From Caldilineaceae bacterium (GTDB lineage Bacteria > Chloroflexota > Anaerolineae > Caldilineales > Caldilineaceae): a stretch of DNA of 64,000 nucleotides. Position 1 is the stretch's first letter. Each line of letters starts with the position of its first letter. Under the pieces are notes generated by a model. That model did no database searches. It was not told where the DNA came from and saw only the letters and a program-made list of their open reading frames with translations. The DNA lies in NCBI GenBank assembly GCA_022823185.1, contig JAJDXQ010000025.1, positions 124,001 through 188,000 on the forward strand. The letters are read 5' to 3'. Both the position numbers and the translations under genes were made by a program. Below, piece by piece: positions 35,206-43,066 of this stretch.

Positions 35206-35461
35206 TTGTGGGGGGCCTCGCCTGGTTCCGACCCTTCAATTTGTCGCTGATTGCAGGGCCTGCCCTTCTCAAGGGGGTACCTCTCTGGATTGTATTGTAA
35301 CAGACGATTCACTTCTCTGGCGAGTCCATGCCCGTTGTCGAGTGCATCTACGCCATGGACAAAGGACGGTACAATTTGAAGCCACTTTCTGAGGTAGCAG
35401 GGGAGGAATCCAGGCCTCGTTGACGTTTGATTTGTTTAGTCAGATGAGCGACAATAGCAGG

Positions 35462-35943
35462 ATGTCTACAGAAAGAATTTCCAACCATCAGTGGCAGAAA
35501 CTGTACGCGTTTTTGCAAGGACACCCTCGCGCCTACGCAGGGCAAGAGGAAAAGTGTCGCCGTTTCATTGAGGCAGTTCGCTGGATACTGCGCACCGGCG
35601 CCCAGTGGCGTGAACTGCCGGATAGCTATGGCAAGTGGAACAGTGTCTTCAAGCGCTTCGCCCGCTGGGAAGAGAACGGTGTCTGGGCCGACATGTTCAA
35701 ACATTTCGCTCAGGACCCAGACATGGCTGCTGTAATACCGGACAGTACAGTTGTGCGTGCCCATTTGTACGCAGCGGGCGGCTCAAAAGAGGGGGCCGTC
35801 AGTAAGAACAGTGGCTAGGGCGAAGCCGGGGCGGGTTCAGCGGCAAACTCAAGTGGCGCCGACACATTTTCACTCGCTTTGAATGACTCGCACGACGTTA
35901 CATGGCTTTCTTGTCTTTTGCTTCTACATTGATCTGGCATAGC
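35462..35943 (+). pseudogene. IS5-family transposase remnant with internal deletion
   Basis: The first frame (35462-35818) encodes a DUF4096-type IS5 N-terminus: ISNHQWQKLYAFLQG..., RWILRTGAQWRELPDSYGKWNSVFKRFARWEENGVW, ending with VIPDSTVVRAHLYAAGGSKE, which holds the first catalytic Asp. A shift into the -1 frame at about 35815 gives LGRSRGGFSGKLK, the usual start of orfB. This is joined directly to WRRHIFTRFE, then TGA, then LARRYMAFLSFASTLIW, the usual C-terminal end. The middle of the catalytic domain is therefore missing and a stop interrupts the tail. The protein cannot transpose by itself. I could not identify terminal inverted repeats. It marks the edge of the R-M island. Confidence 0.8.
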
Positions 35944-36275
35944 CGAAATGTCAACGCCAGGCATCCTACCCACGCCCTCTTCGCGCCCCACGCCGCACAG
36001 TCACTTCCACAGCCGCAGCCGCAGACGCTCCCATCCCGTTTGCCTGGCCCCAAGAACGGGACCATGAGCTAAGGTGTATCAGCGGAGCGAGTTTCAGGAT
36101 CCATTCGGGAATGAACGCTGAAGCCTGCGTCCCGCTTCTCCTGACAGCCCCAAGTCCGGGCTGCGCTCCATCGCGCCGCCATTGTTGATGATCCGCGGGG
36201 CGTGCTACAATTGGGATCCTTCCTCTTGCCGGAAGAGGCGACGTGCCGCGGCAGCGCGAGATTCAGGTGGAGAGA
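35944..36275. other. Intergenic region between IS remnant and surface protein
   Basis: No gene seen. It contains the extended -10 promoter at 36182-36211 near its right end. Confidence 0.45.
36182..36211 (+). promoter_or_regulatory. Promoter for surface protein gene
   Basis: TTGTTG (36182-36187), 18-bp spacer, extended -10 TGC-TACAAT (36203-36211). It is 65 bp upstream of the chosen start codon. Confidence 0.55.
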
Positions 36276-37907
36276 ATGCGAGGCGTGATGAGAAAAGTGC
36301 GGGGCGCGCGAGGCGTTGTCTCCCTTTGCGCGCTGCTGGCGGTTGCCGTGGCCCTGTGGCATGGAACGGCAACGACCCGGGCGCAGGGGCCGCCCCCTGC
36401 TCCCGAAGAAGAAGCGAGCGCGGCTCATCTCTCCCCTGACGGTTGCAGCGAACTGATCATCAACGGCGGTTTCGAAGCGACCGACCTGCACTGGCATCTG
36501 GGGGGCACGGCGCAGCCGCCGAGCTACTCCACGGCGCGAACGTATGCGGGGACGCGTGCGTTGCGGCTGGGCATTGTGGACAGCGCCAACCTGGACGCCA
36601 GCGACAGCCTCTACCAGGATATTGCGCTGCCCGATTCGGCCCAGCATTTCACGCTCAGCTTCCACTACTGGGCGAGCCACGAGGACGCGCCCGGCAGCGA
36701 CATGCAGCTGCTGAACATCTACGAGGCGACAACCGGCGTACGGCTGGCGCAGCCATGGTCGCGGCTCTCGAACGAGCAGTCGTGGCAGTTCGAACAGATC
36801 GACTTGACGCACTTTCGCGGGCGGACGCTGCGCATCGAGTTCGGCGTGCATAACGACGGCAGCGGCGGCCGCACCGCGCTTTACCTGGACGATGTCAGCC
36901 TGCTGGCCTGTGAACCGGACGCGACGCCGTTTGTGACGCCGCCCGCGACCGCGGCCCCGCCCCAGACGGGAACGCCGCCGCCGGCCGCCACCGCGCAACC
37001 GGGCGCGACGCCTGTGCCGGCCGGCTGTGTTGAGAGCGAGACGCTGCGCAACGGAGACTTCGAAGGGGCGCTGAACGGGCAGTCCAACTGGACAGTGGGC
37101 GAATCGCCGGTTCCGCCGGCGCTCGCCAACCAGCCGTCGGGAGGTTCGTGGTCATTGCGGTTGGGCAACCCGCCGGGAAGCGGCACGCAGAACATACTCT
37201 CCTATTCTTCGGTGCGCCAGTATATCGAGTTGCCGCCCGGCGCGACGAGCGCGTCGTTGCGCTGGAACCATCTCTCGCGCAGTCAGGACCCCGCGGCGCC
37301 CAGCCCGGCCGCGGCCGCGGACCGGCAGGAGTTGATCCTGTTGTCATCGTCACTGGCGACCGAGGCGATTCTCTATCGCAGTCGTGCGGAAAACGCTGCC
37401 TGGGAGACAGTTACGGTCGATCTCACCCCGTATCTGGACGGATCGTACTACCTCTACTTCAATGTTTACAATGACGGCAACGGCAGGCGCACCTGGATGT
37501 TTCTGGACGATGTACAGGTGCTGGTCTGCTACGGCAGCGCGGCGGCGCCGAGCGGCGGCGCGGTCGAAGCCCAGCCGCCGGCCGCGCCGTCACCGGCTGC
37601 GGCCACTCCGACGCCGAACAACAGCACGGCTGCGCAGCCGGGTTCCGACGCGCAGGCGCCGTCGGCCGGCGTGACGCCGGCCGCGCGCGGCACGATGATC
37701 GCTGTCGGCGTTTCAACCCCTTCATCGATCATCCAGAGGTCCGGCCCGACTGCCGGCCCGGCGCAGGTCACGGATGTCACTGTATGGCAGCGATTCCTGC
37801 GCATCTCCCAGACTGCCCAAGGGCAGACCTTTGTTTTCCTTCTCCTGATCGTCCTCGTGGCTCTCGGCTATCTGCGATTTCGCGGGAGCGGGCCCCCTCC
37901 GCCGTAG
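36276..37907 (+). CDS. Secreted membrane-anchored protein with two jelly-roll repeats
   Basis: About 543 aa. A signal peptide (VVSLCALLAVAVALWHGTATTRAQG) is followed by two similar beta-sandwich domains. The first starts CSELIINGGFEATDLHWHLGG and ends TALYLDDVSLLACEPD; the second starts CVESETLRNGDFEGALNGQSNWTVG and ends TWMFLDDVQVLVC. 'NGGFE...W...LDDV' is the usual pattern of carbohydrate-binding-like or MAM-like modules. Pro/Ala/Thr-rich linkers follow each domain, then a C-terminal membrane helix (FVFLLLIVLVALGYLRF) and a short proline tail. It is probably displayed on the cell surface, maybe binding glycans. I chose ATG 36276 (GGTGGAGAG upstream); the frame opens at 36243. Confidence 0.75.
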   Translation: MRGVMRKVRGARGVVSLCALLAVAVALWHGTATTRAQGPPPAPEEEASAAHLSPDGCSELIINGGFEATDLHWHLGGTAQPPSYSTARTYAGTRALRLGIVDSANLDASDSLYQDIALPDSAQHFTLSFHYWASHEDAPGSDMQLLNIYEATTGVRLAQPWSRLSNEQSWQFEQIDLTHFRGRTLRIEFGVHNDGSGGRTALYLDDVSLLACEPDATPFVTPPATAAPPQTGTPPPAATAQPGATPVPAGCVESETLRNGDFEGALNGQSNWTVGESPVPPALANQPSGGSWSLRLGNPPGSGTQNILSYSSVRQYIELPPGATSASLRWNHLSRSQDPAAPSPAAAADRQELILLSSSLATEAILYRSRAENAAWETVTVDLTPYLDGSYYLYFNVYNDGNGRRTWMFLDDVQVLVCYGSAAAPSGGAVEAQPPAAPSPAAATPTPNNSTAAQPGSDAQAPSAGVTPAARGTMIAVGVSTPSSIIQRSGPTAGPAQVTDVTVWQRFLRISQTAQGQTFVFLLLIVLVALGYLRFRGSGPPPP

Positions 37908-37950
37908 GGGCCGCCGGCCCGTTGCCGGTCACTGCGCCTGTCACTGACGT

Positions 37951-37980
37951 TTGTCGAATCCCTGCCAATTGGACTAGAAT
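37951..37980 (+). promoter_or_regulatory. Promoter for GNAT/CelD-like gene
   Basis: TTGTCG (37951-37956), 18-bp spacer, TAGAAT (37975-37980), about 95 bp upstream of the start codon. Confidence 0.5.
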
Positions 37981-38075
37981 AGGGTTGCCCACTACGATAT
38001 TTGTAGTGGAATGCAGGACTGTTACTGTCTTTGCGTACCAGCAATCTGGTTTCAGAAAAGCCGATAGAGGAGTCT

Positions 38076-39323
38076 ATGCTTATCACTACGTCCCCGGCGC
38101 CGGCCGGGCCTGCGGTGGCGCGCCGGTTGCGGCGCGACAACCACCACACAGACGGCGTTGACCAGGGGAGCGAAGCGTCTGCAGAGAAAGCGGACAAAGA
38201 TGCGGTTCCTCCCTGTACTCTTGAAGTCGTAGTCTATGGCCCCGACGCCTATCCCAATGGTTTCAGCGCGCTGGCAGCGGAGTGGAACGGCCTGCTGGCC
38301 CGCAGCCGCTATGATACTTTTTTCCTTTCACATGAATGGCAGTCGGTCTGGTGGCAGCAGCTGGGGGCGGGCGAACTGTGGATCCTGGCCTTTTATCGAG
38401 GAGAGAGTGAAGAGGAGAGAGGAGAGAGTGAAGACCTCTCTGATCCTGCCAGCCCCTCTTCCTTCCCGTCCGGGTTGGTTGGGATTGCGCCCTTCTATTT
38501 GAGTGAACACACGCAGGGTTCATGGGCGGGGAAGCGCAGTTTGAAGCTTGTCGGCTGTGTGGAGGTGAGCGACTTCCTGGACATCATAATCGCCGCCGGC
38601 TGGGAGAAGCAGGTCTACTACTGTCTGCTGGACTGGCTGCGGAGCGAGGAGGCGCCGGCCTGGGACTATCTGGACCTGTGCAATCTGCCGGAGGACAGTC
38701 TGAGCTACAAGGCGCTGCCGTCGATTTTCCGGAACGCGGGTTTACGGGTGGAGGTAGACCAGGAGGATGTCGCGCCGCATGTGCATCTCCCGGCCCGCTA
38801 TGAAAACTACCTGATGCAGATCGACAAGAAGCAGCGCCACGAAATTCGCCGCAAACAGCGCCGGGTGGAACGGGAGCTGGATGTCGGCTTTACGTTGATC
38901 CAGTCGATGGAGGCGCTGCAGGGGGCGATGGATGAGTTCCTGCGTCTGCAGCGCATGAGCCGCCCGGACAAAGAGTCATTCATGACGCCGCACATGGAAC
39001 GATTTTTCCGCGTCATGGCCGGGCGCATGCTTGAAACGGGCCATCTCCATCTCAGTTTTCTCTCGTTGAACGGTGAAAACGCGGCCGCGCTGCTGGCGTT
39101 CGAGTATAAGAAGGAGCTGCTGCTCTACAACTCCGGTTATGACACTGAGAAGTGGGCCGGCTACAGCCCCGGATGGGTGCTGCTGGGCTACGTTATCCAA
39201 CATGCGATTGTGCGCGGCATTGAAGTCTTCGACTTTCTGCAGGGCGATGAGGAGTACAAGTACCGCTTTGGCGGCCACGATTACCGGGTCATGCGCACCT
39301 TGATCATCAATGAGCCGGTCTAA
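38076..39323 (+). CDS. GNAT-family acyltransferase (CelD/BioF2-like)
   Basis: 415 aa. Resembles the COG5653 group of acyltransferases often linked to polysaccharide or cell-envelope synthesis. Typical segments: FFLSHEWQSVWWQQLG near the N-terminus, DFLDIIIAAG, DKKQRHEIRRKQRRVERE in the middle, and the C-terminal HLSFLSLNGENAAALLAFEYKKELLLYNSGYDTEKWAGYSPGWVLLGYVIQHAI followed by YKYRFGG. GAGGAG at 38067-38072 fixes the ATG at 38076 rather than the upstream TTG at 38031. Residues about 109-135 (RGESEEERGESEDLSDPASPSSFPSG) look like an in-frame repeat insertion in a surface loop. Role in this organism unknown. Confidence 0.8.
   Translation: MLITTSPAPAGPAVARRLRRDNHHTDGVDQGSEASAEKADKDAVPPCTLEVVVYGPDAYPNGFSALAAEWNGLLARSRYDTFFLSHEWQSVWWQQLGAGELWILAFYRGESEEERGESEDLSDPASPSSFPSGLVGIAPFYLSEHTQGSWAGKRSLKLVGCVEVSDFLDIIIAAGWEKQVYYCLLDWLRSEEAPAWDYLDLCNLPEDSLSYKALPSIFRNAGLRVEVDQEDVAPHVHLPARYENYLMQIDKKQRHEIRRKQRRVERELDVGFTLIQSMEALQGAMDEFLRLQRMSRPDKESFMTPHMERFFRVMAGRMLETGHLHLSFLSLNGENAAALLAFEYKKELLLYNSGYDTEKWAGYSPGWVLLGYVIQHAIVRGIEVFDFLQGDEEYKYRFGGHDYRVMRTLIINEPV
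38404..38423. repeat. Purine-rich 20-mer inside a coding sequence
   Basis: Exact reverse complement of intergenic 31563-31582. It encodes part of the charged insertion (ESEEERGESED) in the GNAT-family protein. Confidence 0.65.
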
Positions 39324-39385
39324 GCGGTTGAACGGGCGCCGGCGGCTTCGGCTTGACGGGGGCGCGCCGGGGCAGGGAAGGAACC

Positions 39386-39742
39386 ATGGCCGAAAACGGA
39401 TCAGTTCCAGTCAGTGACGGCAGTGAGCAGAACGGTGTGGGTTCGGGGCCGGCCGCGGAGCCGCAGACGGAGCCTTCGCCCCGCCAGCCGCGTGCAGAGC
39501 GCGAGGATGCCTTTGCCTTCTCCTCCTGGCTGCTGGAAGGGATGGCGGGCCTGTGCGAAGAGCTGCGCCACAACGATCTCGGCCTGCCGCAGGAGTTCTG
39601 GACGCACGCATACGCGGCGCGGCGGGAGGGGCTGCTCGCCTGCCGGGCGCTGATCGACGCCGCGCTGGCGCACTGCGAAGCCGATGCGGCGCGGAAAAAC
39701 GAAAAACCCGGCAGCCAGCGCGGCCGGGTTGAAATCGATTGA
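39386..39742 (+). CDS. Small protein of unknown function
   Basis: 118 aa. The first ~40 residues are Gly/Pro/Ser/Glu-rich and probably disordered. The rest (AFAFSSWLLEGMAGLCEELRHNDLGLPQEFWTHAYAARREGLLACRALIDAALAHCEADAARK) looks like a short all-helical unit. I recognise no family. AAGGA at 39378-39382 supports the ATG. It lies 62 bp after the GNAT-family gene and could be co-transcribed. Its last codons coincide with the terminator of the convergent sulfatase gene, so the natural C-terminus may be constrained by that structure. Confidence 0.55.
   Translation: MAENGSVPVSDGSEQNGVGSGPAAEPQTEPSPRQPRAEREDAFAFSSWLLEGMAGLCEELRHNDLGLPQEFWTHAYAARREGLLACRALIDAALAHCEADAARKNEKPGSQRGRVEID
39692..39730 (-). 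terminator. Intrinsic terminator of sulfatase gene (minus strand)
   Basis: On the minus strand AACCCGGC pairs with GCCGGGTT (39723-39730 with 39705-39712), loop 10 nt, followed by TTTCGTTTTTCC. It lies inside the 3' end of the convergent + strand gene. Confidence 0.75.
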
Positions 39743-39780
39743 AACTTCAGCGGTCGGCGGCTCGCGGCCGCTGGCGCCCT

Positions 39781-41181
39781 CTAGGAAAGCGCCTCCTCCT
39801 CTGTCACGATCCGTTGGCCGCTTGGCCTTGACGGGGCCGCGTCGATTACGGCCGGCGCCTCGCCCGCTTCGCCCATGAGACGCAGCAGACGCTCCCGCAG
39901 CACGTCAGCCGCACGGCGATGGGACTCGAGGCCGACAAGGTTGGTCAGCTCGTACGGGTCCGCCTGCAGATCGTACAGATACTGCTCCACATAACGATCG
40001 GCGCTGGCATCGCGCCTGCCATCCTTGTCCGGCGCGGTGACGCCATACTTCCAGCGTCGCGTGCGCACGGCCCGCCCCACCTGGGATTCACTAATCTGGA
40101 TCAACGCGTCCTGCGGCCAGTCCGACACCTGGCGGCTGACAAGCGGCAACGCCGAACGGCCCTGCATCTGCTCCGGCACGTCCAGGCCGGCTGCGTCCAG
40201 CAGAGTCGGCGGCAGGTCCACCAGGCTGACGATTTCCCGCACTTCGCCTCCGCCGATAAAGCCGGGGCCGGTGACTGCGGTGGGCAGCCGGACGGAGGCT
40301 TCGTGGCAGGAGCGTTTGTATTCGTCGTTGCGCGTCTTGAAATGGCAGCCGTGATCGGTGGTGTAGAGAACGATCGTGTTCTCGTCCAGCCCCAGGCTCT
40401 TCAGCGCGTCCAGGAGACGGCCGAGGGCCTCGTCCAATCGTTTGATCATGCCCCAGTAGCCGCCCAGGTGCTGCTGTGAGGAGCCGCCCAGGGCGAGAAG
40501 GTCGGGCGGCGTCCAGCGGCCCGCGTAGCGTTCGCGGTAGCCGTCGGGCGGGGGGTAGTCGTCAATATGGTTCTGATGGTGCGGTTCAATGTAGGATAGG
40601 AAGAGAAAGAACGGGTCCTGCTGGTGGCCGTCGATATAGCGGATGGCTGCGTCTGTCAGGGCGTCCACGCGATAGCCGGGCAGCCTGACGGCCTCACAAT
40701 CGTTGTCGTACATGACAGTATCGTAGGCGTCGGAGGTAAACTCCAACGCATTGGATGCCAGCCAGCTCTGGTAGCCGCCGCGGCTCTCTTCCGGGACGGG
40801 TCCTGCGACGCCCCGGTCCGCCAGATGCCACTTGCCGATATAGCCCGTATCATAGCCCGCGTCGCCGAAAAAATGGGCGAGCGTGCGCGCATCCCTCGGC
40901 AGGGGGATGGCGTTGCGAAAACAGCCGGTGGCGGTGGCGTACATGCCGGTCTGCAGACAGGAGCGGGCCGGGCCGCAGACGGGCTGGCAGGTGACGGTGG
41001 TGTGCAGGTGTGTGCCCTGCCGGGCCATGCGATCGAAGTTGGGGGTCAGGTCGAGCGGATTGCCATGCACGCCGGTTGAATCCCAGCGCTGTTGGTCGGT
41101 GAAAAAGACGATAACATTGGGCTTCTGTGGTGTTGTCTGCGCGGCTACTTCGCCATGTGGGCGCGAAGATGAGCGGGGCAT
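39781..41181 (-). CDS. Type I sulfatase
   Basis: 466 aa. An arylsulfatase-superfamily hydrolase that needs formylglycine. C69 in VCGPARSCLQTG is the residue to be modified (CxPxR). KPNVIVFFTDQQRWDSTG carries the first metal ligands, GKWHLAD the catalytic Lys/His pair, and YTTDHGCHFKTRNDEYKRS further ligands. No signal peptide is evident. GGAGGAAGCAGACC before the ATG is a strong ribosome-binding site. It is transcribed alone and has an intrinsic terminator. It differs clearly from the sulfatase at 18.9 kb, so the organism probably attacks more than one type of sulfate ester. Confidence 0.93.
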   Translation of the reverse strand: MPRSSSRPHGEVAAQTTPQKPNVIVFFTDQQRWDSTGVHGNPLDLTPNFDRMARQGTHLHTTVTCQPVCGPARSCLQTGMYATATGCFRNAIPLPRDARTLAHFFGDAGYDTGYIGKWHLADRGVAGPVPEESRGGYQSWLASNALEFTSDAYDTVMYDNDCEAVRLPGYRVDALTDAAIRYIDGHQQDPFFLFLSYIEPHHQNHIDDYPPPDGYRERYAGRWTPPDLLALGGSSQQHLGGYWGMIKRLDEALGRLLDALKSLGLDENTIVLYTTDHGCHFKTRNDEYKRSCHEASVRLPTAVTGPGFIGGGEVREIVSLVDLPPTLLDAAGLDVPEQMQGRSALPLVSRQVSDWPQDALIQISESQVGRAVRTRRWKYGVTAPDKDGRRDASADRYVEQYLYDLQADPYELTNLVGLESHRRAADVLRERLLRLMGEAGEAPAVIDAAPSRPSGQRIVTEEEALS

Positions 41182-41638
41182 GGTCTGCTTCCTCCGGAAT
41201 CTGGCTAGGACGGTGTTCGATACGCCCCGCGAGGGGGGACGCCGATGGTCGGCTGCGCTGCGGGTTGATCGAGTTGCCTGGCGGCGTATGATTCAGGCAT
41301 TCTAACCGATCACGCGGGGGAACGCTACCGTCCTGCCGTTGAGGGAGTGTCCTAAACATTCGGGCGGCCGCAGGGGAAAGGGGCAGACGCATCAGGCCGT
41401 TCGGTTTGGCAGTTTGGGAATCCGCGTTTATACTTTTGAATGGATTGATATAGGCGCGACAGCTACCATAAAATTGTATTTTGGTTTTCCTTTCGTTCCC
41501 GTCGTCGTCAGACCAGGAACGGCGATCGGCTCAGGAAGACGGAACGGCCGTCAGGCACAGAGTCTTTCTGCGCGATTCATGCCCCCCTTTTTTGTGCTGA
41601 GAACAATTCCTGTGTATCGGAGAAGAAACAAAAATATA
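41182..41638. other. Divergent intergenic region, sulfatase and export operon
   Basis: Contains the export-operon promoter (41445-41474) and an A/T-rich leader. The open frame continues through this region, but it looks non-coding (no family features, unusual composition). Confidence 0.4.
41445..41474 (+). promoter_or_regulatory. Promoter of the MacAB-like export operon
   Basis: TTGATA (41445-41450), 18-bp spacer, TAAAAT (41469-41474). Confidence 0.55.
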
Positions 41639-42982
41639 ATGAACTGTCTGCCTTCCCTTCGAATGGAACTCCGGCTTTTGCGCGTGCAGGCAGTCCGATT
41701 CGCCGCCTGTTTGCCGTTTGCCAAGCGTGTGAACCGCGAGGCGCGGGCCGCGTCGCCGCGCTGTGCGGGCAATAGGAGCCGGGCGCAAGCGCGGCGGGGG
41801 AATTCGCCGTTCGGTCGCGCAGTTCTTCCGGTCGCGCTCAGTTTCGTATTGACCGGTTGCGCCCTTCTGCCGGCGGGCCGCAGCGCCGAGATCGCGGCCA
41901 ATGAACCGACCCCGACCCCGATCCCGACCTCGGTGGTGCCCGTCAAACCCACCTATTCAGTAAAGGTGGGTGAGATCATGCGCGAACGGACCTTCAGCGG
42001 TCGGGTGGCGCCGGTGGTGGAGGAGGCCTTGTTCTTCCGCACAGGCGGCCGCATCCGCAATGTCTACGCCAAGCGCAACGACCTTGTCACCGCCGGCCAG
42101 GTGATCGCGGACCTGGAGATCGATGACCTGGAGCGCGAGTTGACCTCCACGCAGTTGAACCTGGAGCGGGCCCAGTCCCGGTTGTACACGGCGGAGAGAA
42201 GTCTTGAATTTCAGATCCGCAGGGCGCAGATCAACCTGGACATTGCGACCCTGCAGTTGATCAATCTGCGAACGGAACGTCCGGATGACAATTTCGCGAT
42301 TTCGGTCCAGGGCAAGCAGGTTGAGCTGGCAGAGATCGCGCTGGAGCAGCTGACCGAAGGCGTGGACCCGCTGCTGGTGAATGACGTTGCCAGGGCGCAA
42401 CTTCAGGTTGAGAAGCTGCAGAGCGCGATCGCCGACGCAACGATCACCGCGCCGTTCGACGGCAAGTTGCTGTCCGTTTCGCTGACTGCGGGCCGCCCGG
42501 TGAACGCGTTTGACGCGGTTGTCTCCATTGCGGACATCAATGACCTGGAGGTCAAAGCCGATCTGATCAGCGACCAGATGAATGAGTTGGCCGAAGAGAT
42601 GGGGGTGGAGATTTCTCTGGTCGGCCGTCCTGGGGAGATTCTGACAGGATTCGTGCGGCGGCTGCCCTACCCGTTCGGCAGCGGCGGCAGCGGCGAGGTG
42701 ATCGATCCGGACAAATCCACCCGCATCACAATCGACCAGGAGGCCGATGTTGCGGGCTTTGAGCTGGGCGACCTGGTCCAGGTGCGCGTCCAACTCGAAC
42801 ACAAGGATTCTGTCCTCTGGTTGCCGCCGCAGGCGATCCGCGTGTTTGACGGCCGACGGTTCGTCGTCGTCCAGGATGGTGATATCCAGCGGCGGGTGGA
42901 TGTGAAGGTAGGCATCCAGACCCCCGATCGGATCGAAATCGAAGAGGGGCTTGACGAAGGCCAGGTTGTCGTCGGACAATAG
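41639..42982 (+). CDS. HlyD/MacA-like membrane-fusion lipoprotein
   Basis: About 447 aa as called. The true start is uncertain: the lipobox LTGC lies at residue 74, too far for a normal signal peptide, so translation may begin later (for example GTG 41729). After the lipid anchor come a proline-rich spacer, a beta-barrel/lipoyl part (EALFFRTGGRIRNVYAKRNDLVTAGQVIADLEIDDLE), a coiled-coil hairpin (ERELTSTQLNLERAQSRLYTAERSL to LQVEKLQSAI), a lipoyl return (ATITAPFDGKLLSVSLTAGRPV) and a membrane-proximal domain. It is the adaptor that couples the FtsX-like permease to export through the envelope. Substrate unknown. Confidence 0.85.
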   Translation: MNCLPSLRMELRLLRVQAVRFAACLPFAKRVNREARAASPRCAGNRSRAQARRGNSPFGRAVLPVALSFVLTGCALLPAGRSAEIAANEPTPTPIPTSVVPVKPTYSVKVGEIMRERTFSGRVAPVVEEALFFRTGGRIRNVYAKRNDLVTAGQVIADLEIDDLERELTSTQLNLERAQSRLYTAERSLEFQIRRAQINLDIATLQLINLRTERPDDNFAISVQGKQVELAEIALEQLTEGVDPLLVNDVARAQLQVEKLQSAIADATITAPFDGKLLSVSLTAGRPVNAFDAVVSIADINDLEVKADLISDQMNELAEEMGVEISLVGRPGEILTGFVRRLPYPFGSGGSGEVIDPDKSTRITIDQEADVAGFELGDLVQVRVQLEHKDSVLWLPPQAIRVFDGRRFVVVQDGDIQRRVDVKVGIQTPDRIEIEEGLDEGQVVVGQ

Positions 42983-43066
42983 CTGTGGAGAGTTAAGCGT
43001 GGAGAGTGAGAGGCGGAAGGCGGATGGCAGGACGCCGCTGACCGCTAACCTTTCTCCACTGCGGTT

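Noticed and set aside
35206..35461. Search for a terminal inverted repeat of the IS remnant
   Set aside because: No convincing match to the sequence after 35940 could be found by eye.
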